Source: an uncultured Bacteroidales bacterium (lineage in GTDB: Bacteria; Bacteroidota; Bacteroidia; Bacteroidales; P3). Taken from it: a stretch of DNA of 64,000 nucleotides. The notes below the pieces were generated by a model. That model did not search any database. It had not been told where the DNA came from and saw nothing but the letters and a program-made list of their open reading frames with translations. Location: positions 215,835 to 279,834 of the forward strand of contig CASEWE010000001.1 of the NCBI GenBank assembly GCA_949291555.1, given 5' to 3'. Position 1 is the stretch's first letter. Each line of letters begins with the position of its first letter. Positions 7,691 to 16,500 of the stretch are shown here, piece after piece. The translations under genes and the position numbers were made by a program.

Positions 7691-8608
7691 TCAACTCAAT
7701 GCGAGCATTGCTTCGATCGGTTTCCGGGCTTTCTCGATCACATCGGGAGAAAGGACGATTTCAGGCGTTTCGTCACGCAAGCAAAGGTATAGCTTCTCTA
7801 TGGTATTGCGCTTCATATGGGGACAATCGTTGCAAGCGCATTCGTCATCGCTTGCAACGACAATGAACTCCTTGTTCGGAGCTACTTTGCTCATCTGGTG
7901 CAGTATTCCTGTTTCCGTAGCGACAATGTACACACGGGAAGAATCTTGTGAAATGAAATCGAGCATGGCAGCGGTGGAACCCACGAAATCGGAAATTTCC
8001 AAAACCGCCGGATTGCACTCGGGATGGGCAATCACTTTGGCTTCCGGTTTTGCCAATTTCATCTTCAATACTTTCTCGGCATTGAGGATATCATGGATCT
8101 CGCAACTCCCTGGCCAAAGTTTCATATTCCTGCCTGTAACGCGGTTTATGTAGCTTCCGAGGTTCTTGTCAGGAACAAAAAGCATCTTCTCCTCTTTCGG
8201 GAAACTTTCCACGATCCTTACCGCGTTGCCGGAAGTGCAAATGACATCGGAGAGGCATTTCACCTGTGCGGAACAATTCACATAGGAGATGACTTTGTAG
8301 CCGGGATTGGCATCTTTCATCTTGGCCAGCTCGGACGCATCGCAAGAAGAGGCCAATGAACAGCCTGCTTCCACATCCGGAAGCAGTACTTTCTTTTCCG
8401 GATTGAGAATCTTGGCTGTCTCGGCCATGAAATGAACTCCTGCGAAAAGAATGATGTCGGCTTGCGTCTCGGCAGCCCTTCTTGCCAATGCCAAGCTGTC
8501 TCCGATGTAATCGGCTATATCCTGTATGGAAGGTATCTGGTAATAGTGGGCCAATATAACGGCATTCTTTTCTTTCCGGAGCCTGTCGATTTCTGCGATG
8601 TAGTCCAT
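7691..8608 (-). CDS. nadA: Quinolinate synthase A
   Basis: Condenses iminoaspartate with dihydroxyacetone phosphate to quinolinate in de novo NAD synthesis; oxygen-sensitive [4Fe-4S] enzyme of the cytoplasm. The 305 residues match the family length. Motifs are AHYYQIPSIQDIADYIGDSL (20-39), FAGVHFMAETAKIL and LPDVEAGCSLASSC (Cys83, Cys89). YVNCSAQVKCLSDVICTSGNA and DDECACNDCPHMKRNT follow, giving the cluster-ligand Cys positions. An in-frame extension upstream is rejected because the promoter at 8629-8660 lies inside it and the extra residues are not NadA-like. nadB and nadC are not in the window. The MORN-repeat gene follows in the same operon. Confidence 0.96.
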   Translation of the reverse strand: MDYIAEIDRLRKEKNAVILAHYYQIPSIQDIADYIGDSLALARRAAETQADIILFAGVHFMAETAKILNPEKKVLLPDVEAGCSLASSCDASELAKMKDANPGYKVISYVNCSAQVKCLSDVICTSGNAVRIVESFPKEEKMLFVPDKNLGSYINRVTGRNMKLWPGSCEIHDILNAEKVLKMKLAKPEAKVIAHPECNPAVLEISDFVGSTAAMLDFISQDSSRVYIVATETGILHQMSKVAPNKEFIVVASDDECACNDCPHMKRNTIEKLYLCLRDETPEIVLSPDVIEKARKPIEAMLALS

Positions 8609-8628
8609 TTGCTTCACTTTGCTGGAAG

Positions 8629-8660
8629 CAAATATAAGGAGCTGTTCAAAATTCTGCAAT
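8629..8660 (-). promoter_or_regulatory. nadA promoter
   Basis: On the minus strand, ATTG (8660-8657) is followed after 20 bases by TATATTTG (8636-8629), a good -33/-7 pair. The start point would be close to the ATG at 8608, implying a very short leader. Confidence 0.7.
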
Positions 8661-9315
8661 TTTACATCGTTAACGGTTTTAGAAGACGGTGCCTTTCCTT
8701 GATAGAAAAAAACGTGCGGAAAGAAACCCGTTGTTTTCCCGTCCGGATCGCGACGGCGGTCATGCCTTTTCAACCCTGTCGACACGCCGATGATGTTTAT
8801 GAATTTAAAAATAAATATATCTCTCGAATAGGAATCATAATGTTTTATAACGCGGTTTATTTTGTGGATATTTCCGGTCTTGTTTTTTTTCAACGGATTT
8901 CAACAAGGAATACATGTCTTATGCCCTGTCTGATTAACGAGATAAGATTTTAAAACCCAGCATGGGAAATAGCTTTTCAACATCCTTTCTCTTTCATGAG
9001 GCCAGCAATTTTCAACATCCTTCTTTTTAACATGTGTTAAGTTAAAAAGGCTTAAAAAATGCGGATAGTTTTTTCAATGCCTGTTGATAATTATTCTCGT
9101 TTGAAGGTTATGGATTTTATGAACCTTGCTTCAACTATCTTTTAACGTTTTTTAACACATTTTTAACACGTAGTTCATTAAGGTTTAATTTTCAATCATT
9201 TAATGGAAAATAGAGGTTCGTTCCGATCTTTTTTAGGTTTTTGGCCGGCTTGCACTATCTTTATGAGTTCCTCTTCATGAAGATAGGCGGCGCCTCGGCA
9301 GAACCAAAGCGGGGT
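8661..9315. other. AT-rich, repeat-rich intergenic region; candidate oriC
   Basis: This is the most AT-rich gap in the window and holds no gene. It contains a DnaA-box-like TGTGGATAT (8873-8881) and TGTTGATAA (9082-9090). A 14-base direct repeat TTTTCAACATCCTT is at 8974-8987 and 9009-9022. A hairpin CTTTTTAAC/GTTAAAAAG spans 9023-9049. TTTAAC is repeated at 9141, 9151 and 9162, near one helical turn apart. Genes to the left run mainly on the minus strand and those to the right mainly on the plus strand. This fits a replication origin, but proof needs GC skew or marker-frequency data. Confidence 0.45.
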
Positions 9316-9346
9316 TTTGCCTCTGCGCTCGGCTTGCACTATCTTT
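9246..9346 (+). repeat. 17-base direct repeat duplicating the rpiB promoter core
   Basis: CGGCTTGCACTATCTTT occurs at 9246-9262 and 9330-9346. Both contain the -7 core, but only the second ends in the G that completes TATCTTTG and has a proper -33 element. Confidence 0.85.
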
Positions 9347-9347
9347 G
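9316..9347 (+). promoter_or_regulatory. rpiB promoter
   Basis: TTTG (9316-9319), 20-base spacer, TATCTTTG (9340-9347): an excellent match to the Bacteroidetes consensus. The leader before the ATG at 9372 is about 18 bases and contains AAGGAGGG, an unusually good ribosome binding site. Confidence 0.85.
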
Positions 9348-9371
9348 TAAATCATTTTCAAGGAGGGAAAA

Positions 9372-9815
9372 ATGATAGGAAAGGAAATTTTGATAGGAAT
9401 CGGAAGCGATCATGCAGGCTTCCCGTTGAAAGAGAAGGTAAAGGAATACCTGGAAAACAAAGGCTACACAGTAAAAGACTATGGAACCCATGGTTTGGAA
9501 AGCGTCGATTATCCGGATTTCGCCCATCCTTTAGCAAAAGATGTTTCTACCGGTTCCCTTTTGCATGGCATTTTGATCTGCGGTTCCGGCAACGGGATTT
9601 CAATGACAGCCAACAAGCATCCTCATGTACGTTGCGCTTTATGCTGGAATCGGGAAATTGCCCGTCTGGCCCGGGCGCACAATAATGCCAACATACTTTC
9701 CTTGCCTGGAAGATTCATTGAAGAAAAGGAAGCTCTTGCCACGGTAGACGCGTACTTGTCTACGGAATTCGAGGGCGGAAGGCATGAACGGAGAATAGAA
9801 AAGATAGACTTGTGA
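9372..9815 (+). CDS. rpiB: Ribose-5-phosphate isomerase B
   Basis: Interconverts ribose 5-phosphate and ribulose 5-phosphate in the pentose phosphate pathway. Its 147 residues match the RpiB/LacA/LacB family. IGIGSDHAGFPLK (8-20) holds the substrate-binding Asp13-His14, and YGTHGLESVDYPDFAH follows. ILICGSGNGISMTANKHP carries the catalytic Cys70 and anion hole, and RCALCWNREIARLARAHNNANILSLPGR closes the fold. A Shine-Dalgarno-like AAGGAGGG precedes the ATG. It heads a plus-strand run with lutB and deoC; deoC also yields pentose-derived C3 and C2 units, a loose metabolic link. Confidence 0.96.
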   Translation: MIGKEILIGIGSDHAGFPLKEKVKEYLENKGYTVKDYGTHGLESVDYPDFAHPLAKDVSTGSLLHGILICGSGNGISMTANKHPHVRCALCWNREIARLARAHNNANILSLPGRFIEEKEALATVDAYLSTEFEGGRHERRIEKIDL

Positions 9816-9867
9816 TATCCGGGCAAACGATTCTTAGGAATTTTGTCATTTAAAACCGCGAAAGGGC

Positions 9868-11211
9868 ATGTCGGATTTTTATAAACAAGTTTTTTTGAGG
9901 GAATTTGAGGAAAATAGGCGGAAAGAATCCGATTTTTCCCTTTTCGAATCCGTGGCCGAGATTTATGAAAGGAATGCCTGCAATGCAAAGAATTTCTTTT
10001 CCCGTTTAAAGACGGTAAAGGACAGGGTTTCCTTTTACAAGGCCAAAACCATGGCCGATCTGCCGAACCACCTTATCGACTTCGAATCGAAATTCAATGC
10101 TTCCGGGGGCAGAATAATTTATGCGGAAGATCGCGACCATGCTTTGAGCGAGATAATGAAGCAATTGCCAAAAGAGGCTTCCGTTTTCCTTGCCCGGGCG
10201 GACATATTCCAGGAAATAGGGTTGAAACGGTTTTTGCGTTCGAACGATATAAAGTTCTTCCAATCGGACATGCAAAAGCTTCCTTTTCCTGTTTTGGAAG
10301 AATGTTCCGAAAAAGTCTTGTCGGAATTGGCAAAAGCTTATGCTTCGGATGCGTACCGGCCTTCGAACGAGGAAGCGGTTTCCCTTTACAGGCAGCATCT
10401 TGCCGAAAAGATGCGGGACTGTTCCGTGGCGATTACCGGAGCGGATTTCCTTGTATGCGACATAGGCGGGATTTCCTTGTCGGACAATGACGGGTTGGGA
10501 ACGCTTTATGCTTCTTTTTGCCGGAAACATATCGTTGTGGCTGGCATAGACCAGTTCATCCCTTCTCTTTCGGACCTGGATTATTTCACTTCGTTGTTTT
10601 CCGCATACTCTTCAGGCAGGATCCATTCGTGGAACGAAATGGTCATCACGGGGCCCAAACATCCGGCCGAACCGGACGGGCCGGAAGAACTTTGCCTTAT
10701 CCTGGTCGACAACGGGCGTACCGAAATATTGGCCCGGGAATTTCAGCGGCGCATCTTCGATTGCATTCACTGCAATGCTTGCATGGCTTTGTGCCCGGTA
10801 TTCAAGTTTACCAACCGCACAGGGGACTTTTCCTTGAAAGGCCCGTTGAATTGCGTTTACGACCCTATCCGGAACGGTTTCCAGGAAAGCGGGTATTTGG
10901 CTTTTTCTTGCACGTTGTGCGGAAAATGCAGCGAAGTCTGCCCTTCGGGAATCAATTTGCATGAGTTGATTCTGTATAACCGGAAAGAATCGGTGGAAAG
11001 CAACGCCTACTTCTCGATAGAGAAGAAGAGCATGAAGGTTTTGAAGAAGATGCTGTTGAGACAGAAAAGCTTCCATTCCCCTTACGACAGATTTATCTTG
11101 AAAATGCGTTTCAAGAAAGATTACGGCCAGCAGCGGGAATTTCCGGATTTCGGTCAAAAGAGTTTCCGCCTTCTTTGGGAGGAACGGCAGCAGGAATTGA
11201 AAAACGCATAG
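9868..11211 (+). CDS. lutB: LutB-like iron-sulfur lactate utilisation protein
   Basis: A 447-residue cytoplasmic iron-sulfur protein of the LutB/YkgF family, part of the LutABC L-lactate oxidation system in other bacteria. The N-terminal LUD domain includes VAITGADFLVCDIGGISLSDNDG (about 190-212). Two ferredoxin-type clusters follow: CIHCNACMALCP (about 300-311) and CTLCGKCSEVCP (about 349-360). The usual partners lutA and lutC are not next to it: rpiB is upstream and deoC downstream. It may act with unlinked partners or have another electron-transfer role. Intergenic spacing to deoC is 27 bases, suggesting co-transcription. Confidence 0.87.
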   Translation: MSDFYKQVFLREFEENRRKESDFSLFESVAEIYERNACNAKNFFSRLKTVKDRVSFYKAKTMADLPNHLIDFESKFNASGGRIIYAEDRDHALSEIMKQLPKEASVFLARADIFQEIGLKRFLRSNDIKFFQSDMQKLPFPVLEECSEKVLSELAKAYASDAYRPSNEEAVSLYRQHLAEKMRDCSVAITGADFLVCDIGGISLSDNDGLGTLYASFCRKHIVVAGIDQFIPSLSDLDYFTSLFSAYSSGRIHSWNEMVITGPKHPAEPDGPEELCLILVDNGRTEILAREFQRRIFDCIHCNACMALCPVFKFTNRTGDFSLKGPLNCVYDPIRNGFQESGYLAFSCTLCGKCSEVCPSGINLHELILYNRKESVESNAYFSIEKKSMKVLKKMLLRQKSFHSPYDRFILKMRFKKDYGQQREFPDFGQKSFRLLWEERQQELKNA

Positions 11212-11238
11212 ATTGGAGAGAAAACGATCGAAAAACAC

Positions 11239-12039
11239 ATGATTATGGAAATGCAATTCGTGAAAAGCCAGGTTGACCGGATTTTGTCGCTTCCCGTTTC
11301 CTTTTCCGAACAGGAAATGTGCTCGAAGATGTTGTCTTTGGTAGATTTGACTTCTTTGGACGGGACAGATACGCAACAAAAGATAAATGACTTGTGCCAA
11401 AAAGCGATTCTTTACAAGACGGCGGCTGTATGCGTTTATCCGTATTATGCCCGGCAAGTGAAGGAATCCTTGGCAGGAAGCGGGATTCAGACCGCTTGCG
11501 TTGCCGGAGGCTTCCCGGCTTCCCAGCTTCCTTTGGATGTGAAGCTGAACGAGGTCGGCCGGGCTTTGGCCGACGGGGCCGATGAAATCGATATGGTCAT
11601 TTCCCAAGGAGCATTTCTTGAAGGGGATTACAAGCGGGTAGGGGATGAAATCCGGGCCATCAAGGATCTTTGCGGGAAAAAGCATTTGAAAGTCATTCTT
11701 GAGACGGGAAACCTGCAAAACCCCGGCAATATCGAAAAGGCTTCGTGCATCGCGATTGACAATGGCGCCGATTTCATCAAGACTTCCACGGGGAAGACGG
11801 CTGTTTCTGCCACGCTCGAAGCTTTTTATGTCATGCTGGAGGTGATAAAGCGTTACGCCGCTCAGGGAACCATTGTCGGCATCAAGCCCGCTGGCGGCAT
11901 ATCCACCGTGGCGGCAGCCATACCGTATTACAAGATGGTCTATGCCGTGCTGGGAGAAAAGTGGATGAATCCTTGCCTTTTCCGGATAGGTGCGAGCCGG
12001 TTGGCCGATGCTTTGAAAGAGGCATCCGCAGCGGGTTGA
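11239..12039 (+). CDS. deoC: Deoxyribose-phosphate aldolase
   Basis: Splits 2-deoxyribose 5-phosphate into glyceraldehyde 3-phosphate and acetaldehyde in deoxynucleoside catabolism. The sequence is a TIM-barrel aldolase of 266 residues. VDLTSLDGTD opens strand 1 and AVCVYPYY follows. GADEIDMVISQGAFLEGDY holds the catalytic-site Asp. ADFIKTSTGK contains the Schiff-base Lys181, and VGIKPAGGIS the proton-relay Lys216. The start MIMEMQF or the second ATG two codons later would both be acceptable. It ends before a bidirectional terminator shared with the convergent lipoprotein gene. Confidence 0.95.
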   Translation: MIMEMQFVKSQVDRILSLPVSFSEQEMCSKMLSLVDLTSLDGTDTQQKINDLCQKAILYKTAAVCVYPYYARQVKESLAGSGIQTACVAGGFPASQLPLDVKLNEVGRALADGADEIDMVISQGAFLEGDYKRVGDEIRAIKDLCGKKHLKVILETGNLQNPGNIEKASCIAIDNGADFIKTSTGKTAVSATLEAFYVMLEVIKRYAAQGTIVGIKPAGGISTVAAAIPYYKMVYAVLGEKWMNPCLFRIGASRLADALKEASAAG

Positions 12040-12140
12040 TGAAAGTTTCGCGAAGGAAGGTTTTTTCCGGGGAAGGAGGATTTTTCCGTTTCTTGGAAAT
12101 CATTCCTTGCGAACGGTACCGGAGAGGCTGGATATGGAAA

Positions 12141-12185
12141 AAGACGGGTCCGCGTATTCGATTTCGGCGGAACCCGTCTTTTTTG
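12141..12185. terminator. Bidirectional terminator between deoC and the coiled-coil lipoprotein
   Basis: AAGACGGGT (12141-12149) pairs with ACCCGTCTT (12172-12180), extended by CCGC/GCGG with one bulge, followed by TTTTT on the plus strand and preceded by A residues that give U on the minus strand. Confidence 0.85.
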
Positions 12186-12215
12186 CTTGTTGCGCTTAGC
12201 GGTCGAAACCTGGCA

Positions 12216-13238
12216 TTATTTTATTTCGATCACGCAAACTTTCGAAGTGCTCCAGAAAGATTCGGGATTCTTGATTTCTATTTTCACGTTTTTCTTGTCG
12301 CGGGTATTGATGGTGTAGCTCCGGGAAGGATGCTGGCTCAATACGGTAGCTTTCGAAGACTTGGTTTCGATGATGCGCAGGTCGTTGTAGTTTTCAACCG
12401 AGGTGAAGTTGTTCAGGTTGACATTCGGGTTGACATTTTTCTTGTCCATTATTTTCTTCGCCTTCAGGTTCTTCGAGTTGGCAACGATGTAATAAACCCT
12501 GTTGCTGGAACTCAATTGGGAATTGAGCGTATTGATTTGGTTGTCCTTCTCTTCCAGTTGGGCCAAATAGGTCTGGTTGCTGGCTTGCAAGGAATCGTTG
12601 ATGGCCTCGAGCGCGGCATAGGCTTCTTTGAGGAGGGAAAGTTCTTCCTGCAGGCTTTCTATGCGGGCTTCGCTTTCCGTCAATTGGTTTTTGAGCCGGG
12701 TGATGGTTTCTTCGAGGGTTTTATTGAGTTCGGCCAGACGGGCGTTTTCCTGGGTCAATTCGGCTATTTTCTGCTGGTCTTCCGGATTGCTGGTTACCTG
12801 CACCGGTGCAGGGGCGGGAATGCCTTGCTTGAGCGCCCGGTTTTCTTCCGTGAGTTTTTTGTTGGCGCTTCTTGCCGAAATCAGCTGCCTGCGCAAGCTT
12901 TCCATGTTTTGCAGCTTTTGCCGGTTGTTCTCCATCAGTTTCCCGATTTCCACGATGTCGCTGATGATCCTTTGCTGCATGTCGGGATTGCTTTCAGCTC
13001 CTAAGCTGTTTTCGTTGATCATTTTCTCCCGCAGCTTGATTTCATTCAGATTGGCTTCGATTTCCGCATAGGCGTTCATGAACTGGATTTGCACGGAATC
13101 GGACTTGACGATGTCGTTTTGCAATTTCGCGTTTTCCGCTTCCAGGTTTTTGACCCTGGGAGTTTTGCATGAGGTAGCCATGAGGAGAATCCCGATCGAG
13201 GCTGCAATCGCCAATAAGATACTGTTCTTTTTCATCAT
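12216..13238 (-). CDS. Coiled-coil lipoprotein, function unknown
   Basis: A 340-residue protein with a lipoprotein signal (MMKKNSILLAIAAS to ATSC, Cys24). Residues about 30-260 are almost wholly heptad-patterned coiled coil (KNLEAENAKLQNDIV, ARLAELNKTLEETITRLKNQL, LEEKDNQINTLNSQLSSS). The last 90 residues form a compact domain with YYIVANSKNLKAKKIMDKKN and KVCVIEIK at the end, found in other Bacteroidetes lipoproteins. A periplasmic spacer or outer-membrane scaffold is plausible. ATG 13238 and 13235 are both possible starts. A minus-strand TAAATTTG at 13334-13341 is a likely -7 element. No enzyme motif is seen. Confidence 0.68.
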   Translation of the reverse strand: MMKKNSILLAIAASIGILLMATSCKTPRVKNLEAENAKLQNDIVKSDSVQIQFMNAYAEIEANLNEIKLREKMINENSLGAESNPDMQQRIISDIVEIGKLMENNRQKLQNMESLRRQLISARSANKKLTEENRALKQGIPAPAPVQVTSNPEDQQKIAELTQENARLAELNKTLEETITRLKNQLTESEARIESLQEELSLLKEAYAALEAINDSLQASNQTYLAQLEEKDNQINTLNSQLSSSNRVYYIVANSKNLKAKKIMDKKNVNPNVNLNNFTSVENYNDLRIIETKSSKATVLSQHPSRSYTINTRDKKNVKIEIKNPESFWSTSKVCVIEIK

Positions 13239-13333
13239 GATTTCTGTTTTTTTTCTTCGTCAATTCCGGATTTCTGGCTACCGGAAATTTAAGCCTGCAA
13301 TTTTTGCCGGGTTACTGCTTATTGCCTATCGGG

Positions 13334-13341
13334 CAAATTTA
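13334..13341 (-). promoter_or_regulatory. -7 element for the coiled-coil lipoprotein
   Basis: TAAATTTG on the minus strand fits TAnnTTTG and would give a leader of about 90 bases. The -33 element is weak. Confidence 0.5.
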
Positions 13342-13546
13342 AACTATTTTTTCCAATAATTTCTTTTTTATCGCGGGCGGTATCGCGGGCGGGCGGTTTC
13401 CTCTTTGCTCGTCCTGCCGGGCGGTTCGCTTGCTTTACCGGGCGGATTTTCGCTTTTGGAAAGGCTTTTCCCGGACTTGCCCCGGGCGCGTTCAGGAGAG
13501 GAAACGGATCGGCGGGAAGCGGAATCCGGTTGAAAGCGAAATAATG

Positions 13547-13554
13547 TAACTTTG
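13547..13554 (+). promoter_or_regulatory. -7 element for the DUF4175 gene
   Basis: TAACTTTG fits TAnnTTTG, predicting transcription from about 13561, just upstream of the ATG at 13578. This supports that ATG over the in-frame TTG at 13560. Confidence 0.6.
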
Positions 13555-13577
13555 CTAATTTGGAATCGGCGAAACGC

Positions 13578-16500
13578 ATGGGCGGATACGAGCATTTTAT
13601 TTCCCAGTTGGACTTGTTCCTGAAGCGCTATTACCTTGATAAGGCCTTCAAAGGGCTTTTGATTTTTCTTGGTATTTTACTGGTTGTCATATTATTGTTA
13701 GGATTTTTGCAATGGGTGTCCTTTTTTTCGGGGTCGGTGCGGGCAGGTTTGTTTTATGTTTCGCTCGTTATTTTGTCGCTCGCTGCTTTGTTGCTGGTTG
13801 TCCGCCCGTTTTGTCAAAGCCGGAATTGGGTTCATAGGATGTCGTACAAGGAGGCCGCCCGTTACCTTGCCAAGGAATACCCGCAATTGGGCGACAGGCT
13901 TTGCAATGTGTTGGAATTGAAGGCTTCGGCTTCTTGCAACGACAATGGGGTCCCTGCCGCCCTTTTGGAAGCGGCTATCCGCCAGATTACTTCCGGATTC
14001 CTTTCTTACCGTTTTGAAAAGGCGGTCAAGTTCCGCCATGCGCTCCCGTATCTTTACGCTTTCGTTTTTCTGGTTTCCCTGTTCGCTTTTATTCTTTTGG
14101 CCGAACCCCGTGTCTTGAAGTCGACGGTTCAAGTGGTACGCTATTCCGAAGAATTCCCTCCCGAATTCCCGTTCGAAATCAGTCTGGCCGACACGAGCCT
14201 GCATGTTGCTTACGGCGAGGATTTTCCGCTGGAAGTCCGTGTTTCCGGACAGCATCTTCCTCGGGAGATATTCCTTGTCCAGGATGGGTTTCGGATTCCT
14301 CTTGAGCGCCGTTCGTCCAGCTGTTTCGGGCATGTTTTCAAGCAAGTGCGTCGGAATGAAGTTTTTTTTCTCGAAGCCGGCCGTTACCGCAGTCCGCTTT
14401 ACACCATAGAGGTTGACTACCGGCCGTTGCTTTCTTCCATGAAAGCCGTGCTTCGTTATCCGGCCTATACGGGGAAATCCCCGCAGGTTGTTACCGACAA
14501 CCTCGATTTCCAAGTGCCTTTCGGCACGCGGATAGCGTGGGAACTGCGTTTCGACCACGCCCGCTCTCTTTCCGCAGTCGCTGTTCCGGCACAGGAGGGC
14601 GGTTTGCGCACGTTCGATGTCGATACGGCGCAGCGGCCGGTTTTTCGGTTCGAGACGCAGGTTTTTTCTTCGTTCGAATACCTGCTGCTGGCTTCTTCTT
14701 ATCGGGAAGCATCGCCCGACACGCTTGCGTTCGCCGTAGAATGCGTTGCCGATGCCTATCCTCGATTGCAGGTACGGGCTTTTTTCGATTCCTTGCATCC
14801 TTTGCAACGGTATTACCAGGGGATGATTTCCGACGATTACGGTTTTCATCGGCTGCTTTTCGTGGCTCGATGCACGAATGCGCAGACAGGTTCGTCCTGG
14901 CAGGAAATCGATACCTTGCCGATAGAGCCTTCCCGTGCCGTCCAGCCGTTCACCTATTATTTGGATCTTGCCCGTTTCCCTTTGCAAGAGGGCGATGAAG
15001 TGTCTTTTGGCTTCGAGCTTTCCGATAACGACCCGTATTACCCGTACAAGAAGGCGTATTCCCCGTTGGAGATGTATCGCAAACCGACCCGGGAACAAGT
15101 ACGCGGGCAACTTGAAAGCACCGCTTCTTCGATAGACCGGAACTTTTCGATTTCCTTGCAGCAAAGCCAGTCTTTTGAGAAGAAACTGCAGGATTTTATC
15201 GAGGGGCTTTTGACCAAGCAGCAGTTTTCCTGGCAAGACCGGCGTCAGGTGGAGTTGCTGGTGGAGGAACAGCGGCGAATGCGCCAGCAGTACGAGCAGT
15301 TGGCCGATGAATTGCGCAAAAAGCAGGAATTAGAGACTCAAGCAGGCGTGGATGATCCCGATCTGGAAGAGAAGCAGCGGCAATTGCAAGCGTTGCTGGA
15401 AAATCTTTTGGACGATCGGATTTTGGAGAATCTGCAGGAACTCCAGTCGCTGCTCGACCAGCAAGCGGGGCAGGAAAAGACCTTGGAGTTGTTGGAAGAA
15501 ATCCGGTTCGAGAAAAATCGCGTAGGGCAGGAGCTGGAACAAAACATGAACCTTTACCGTCAAATGGAGTTTGAGATGCGGATGGAGCGTTTGCTTGGCG
15601 ATGCGGAAGAATTGGTGGAAAAAAGCGGGCAATTGAAAGAGGAATTGGCATCCCGGGATAGTAAGGAATTGGCGAGGAATACGGATAGTTTGCAAGACCG
15701 GCTTGCGGGTTTGGAAACCGATCTGGAAAGTTTGCAGGAAGACATGGAGACTCTTCGCGAATTGGACGCCCGCTTGGAAAAACCCAATGGTTTCCGTTTG
15801 CCGGACAGCCTTTTGGATGCTTTGCGGCAAAGCATGGGGACGACCCGCAAGGCTTTGCAGGAAAACAACGCGCGCGGTTCCCGCCTGAGCCATGAGCAAA
15901 CGCACGGGCAAATGCAGCAGCTTCTTGATGGCTTGCGGATGCAAAAGCAGCAGATAGAGGAAGCGAACGCGGCGGAAGATGCCGCGTTTATCCGGCTTTT
16001 GCTGAAAGGCGTCCTTCGTGTCTCGATCGAGCAGGAGGATTTGATGACCCGTTTAGGCGAGACCCGGGTGAATGATCCGCGTTATGCCGATTTGATTCGC
16101 CGGCAATCGGCGCTTAACTTGGAAATCGGTTTTGTGGCAGATAGCGTCCGGGCTATTTCTCGCCGGCAGCCGCAAGTGGCGCTTTCCACACGGCAGACAT
16201 TGCGGGACTTGGAAAAGAATTCGGCTGAAAGCCTCGAATACCTTTTAGGGATGAATAATGTCTATCACCAGCGTTATTCCGTGGCTAACAGCTGGGCTTT
16301 GGCTCGTCAGCAGTATTCCATGACCGCGCTTAACGATCTCGCCTTGCTACTTTCCGAATCTTTGGACCGGATGCGCCCGTCTTTGCAAATGAAGGGGCAG
16401 GCTTCCGGTTCTTTCCAGCAGAAGGGGAATCCTCAACCCGCGCCCGGATCGGGAAAGGATGGGAAAGGGGAGAAGATGCCGTTGATGATGTTCCCCGGAA

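Larger units (their letters stand above)
13239..13577. other. Divergent intergenic region
   Basis: No gene. It separates the minus-strand lipoprotein from the plus-strand DUF4175 gene and contains -7 elements for both (13334-13341 minus, 13547-13554 plus). The middle is a GC-rich stretch (13376-13530) with the near-repeat TATCGCGGGCGG at 13369 and 13381. Confidence 0.6.

Noticed and set aside
8609..8893. N-terminal extension of nadA
   Set aside because: A good promoter lies within it and the residues do not resemble NadA.
13698..15236. 512-codon open frame opposite the DUF4175 gene
   Set aside because: Antisense shadow of a supported gene with no start signals.
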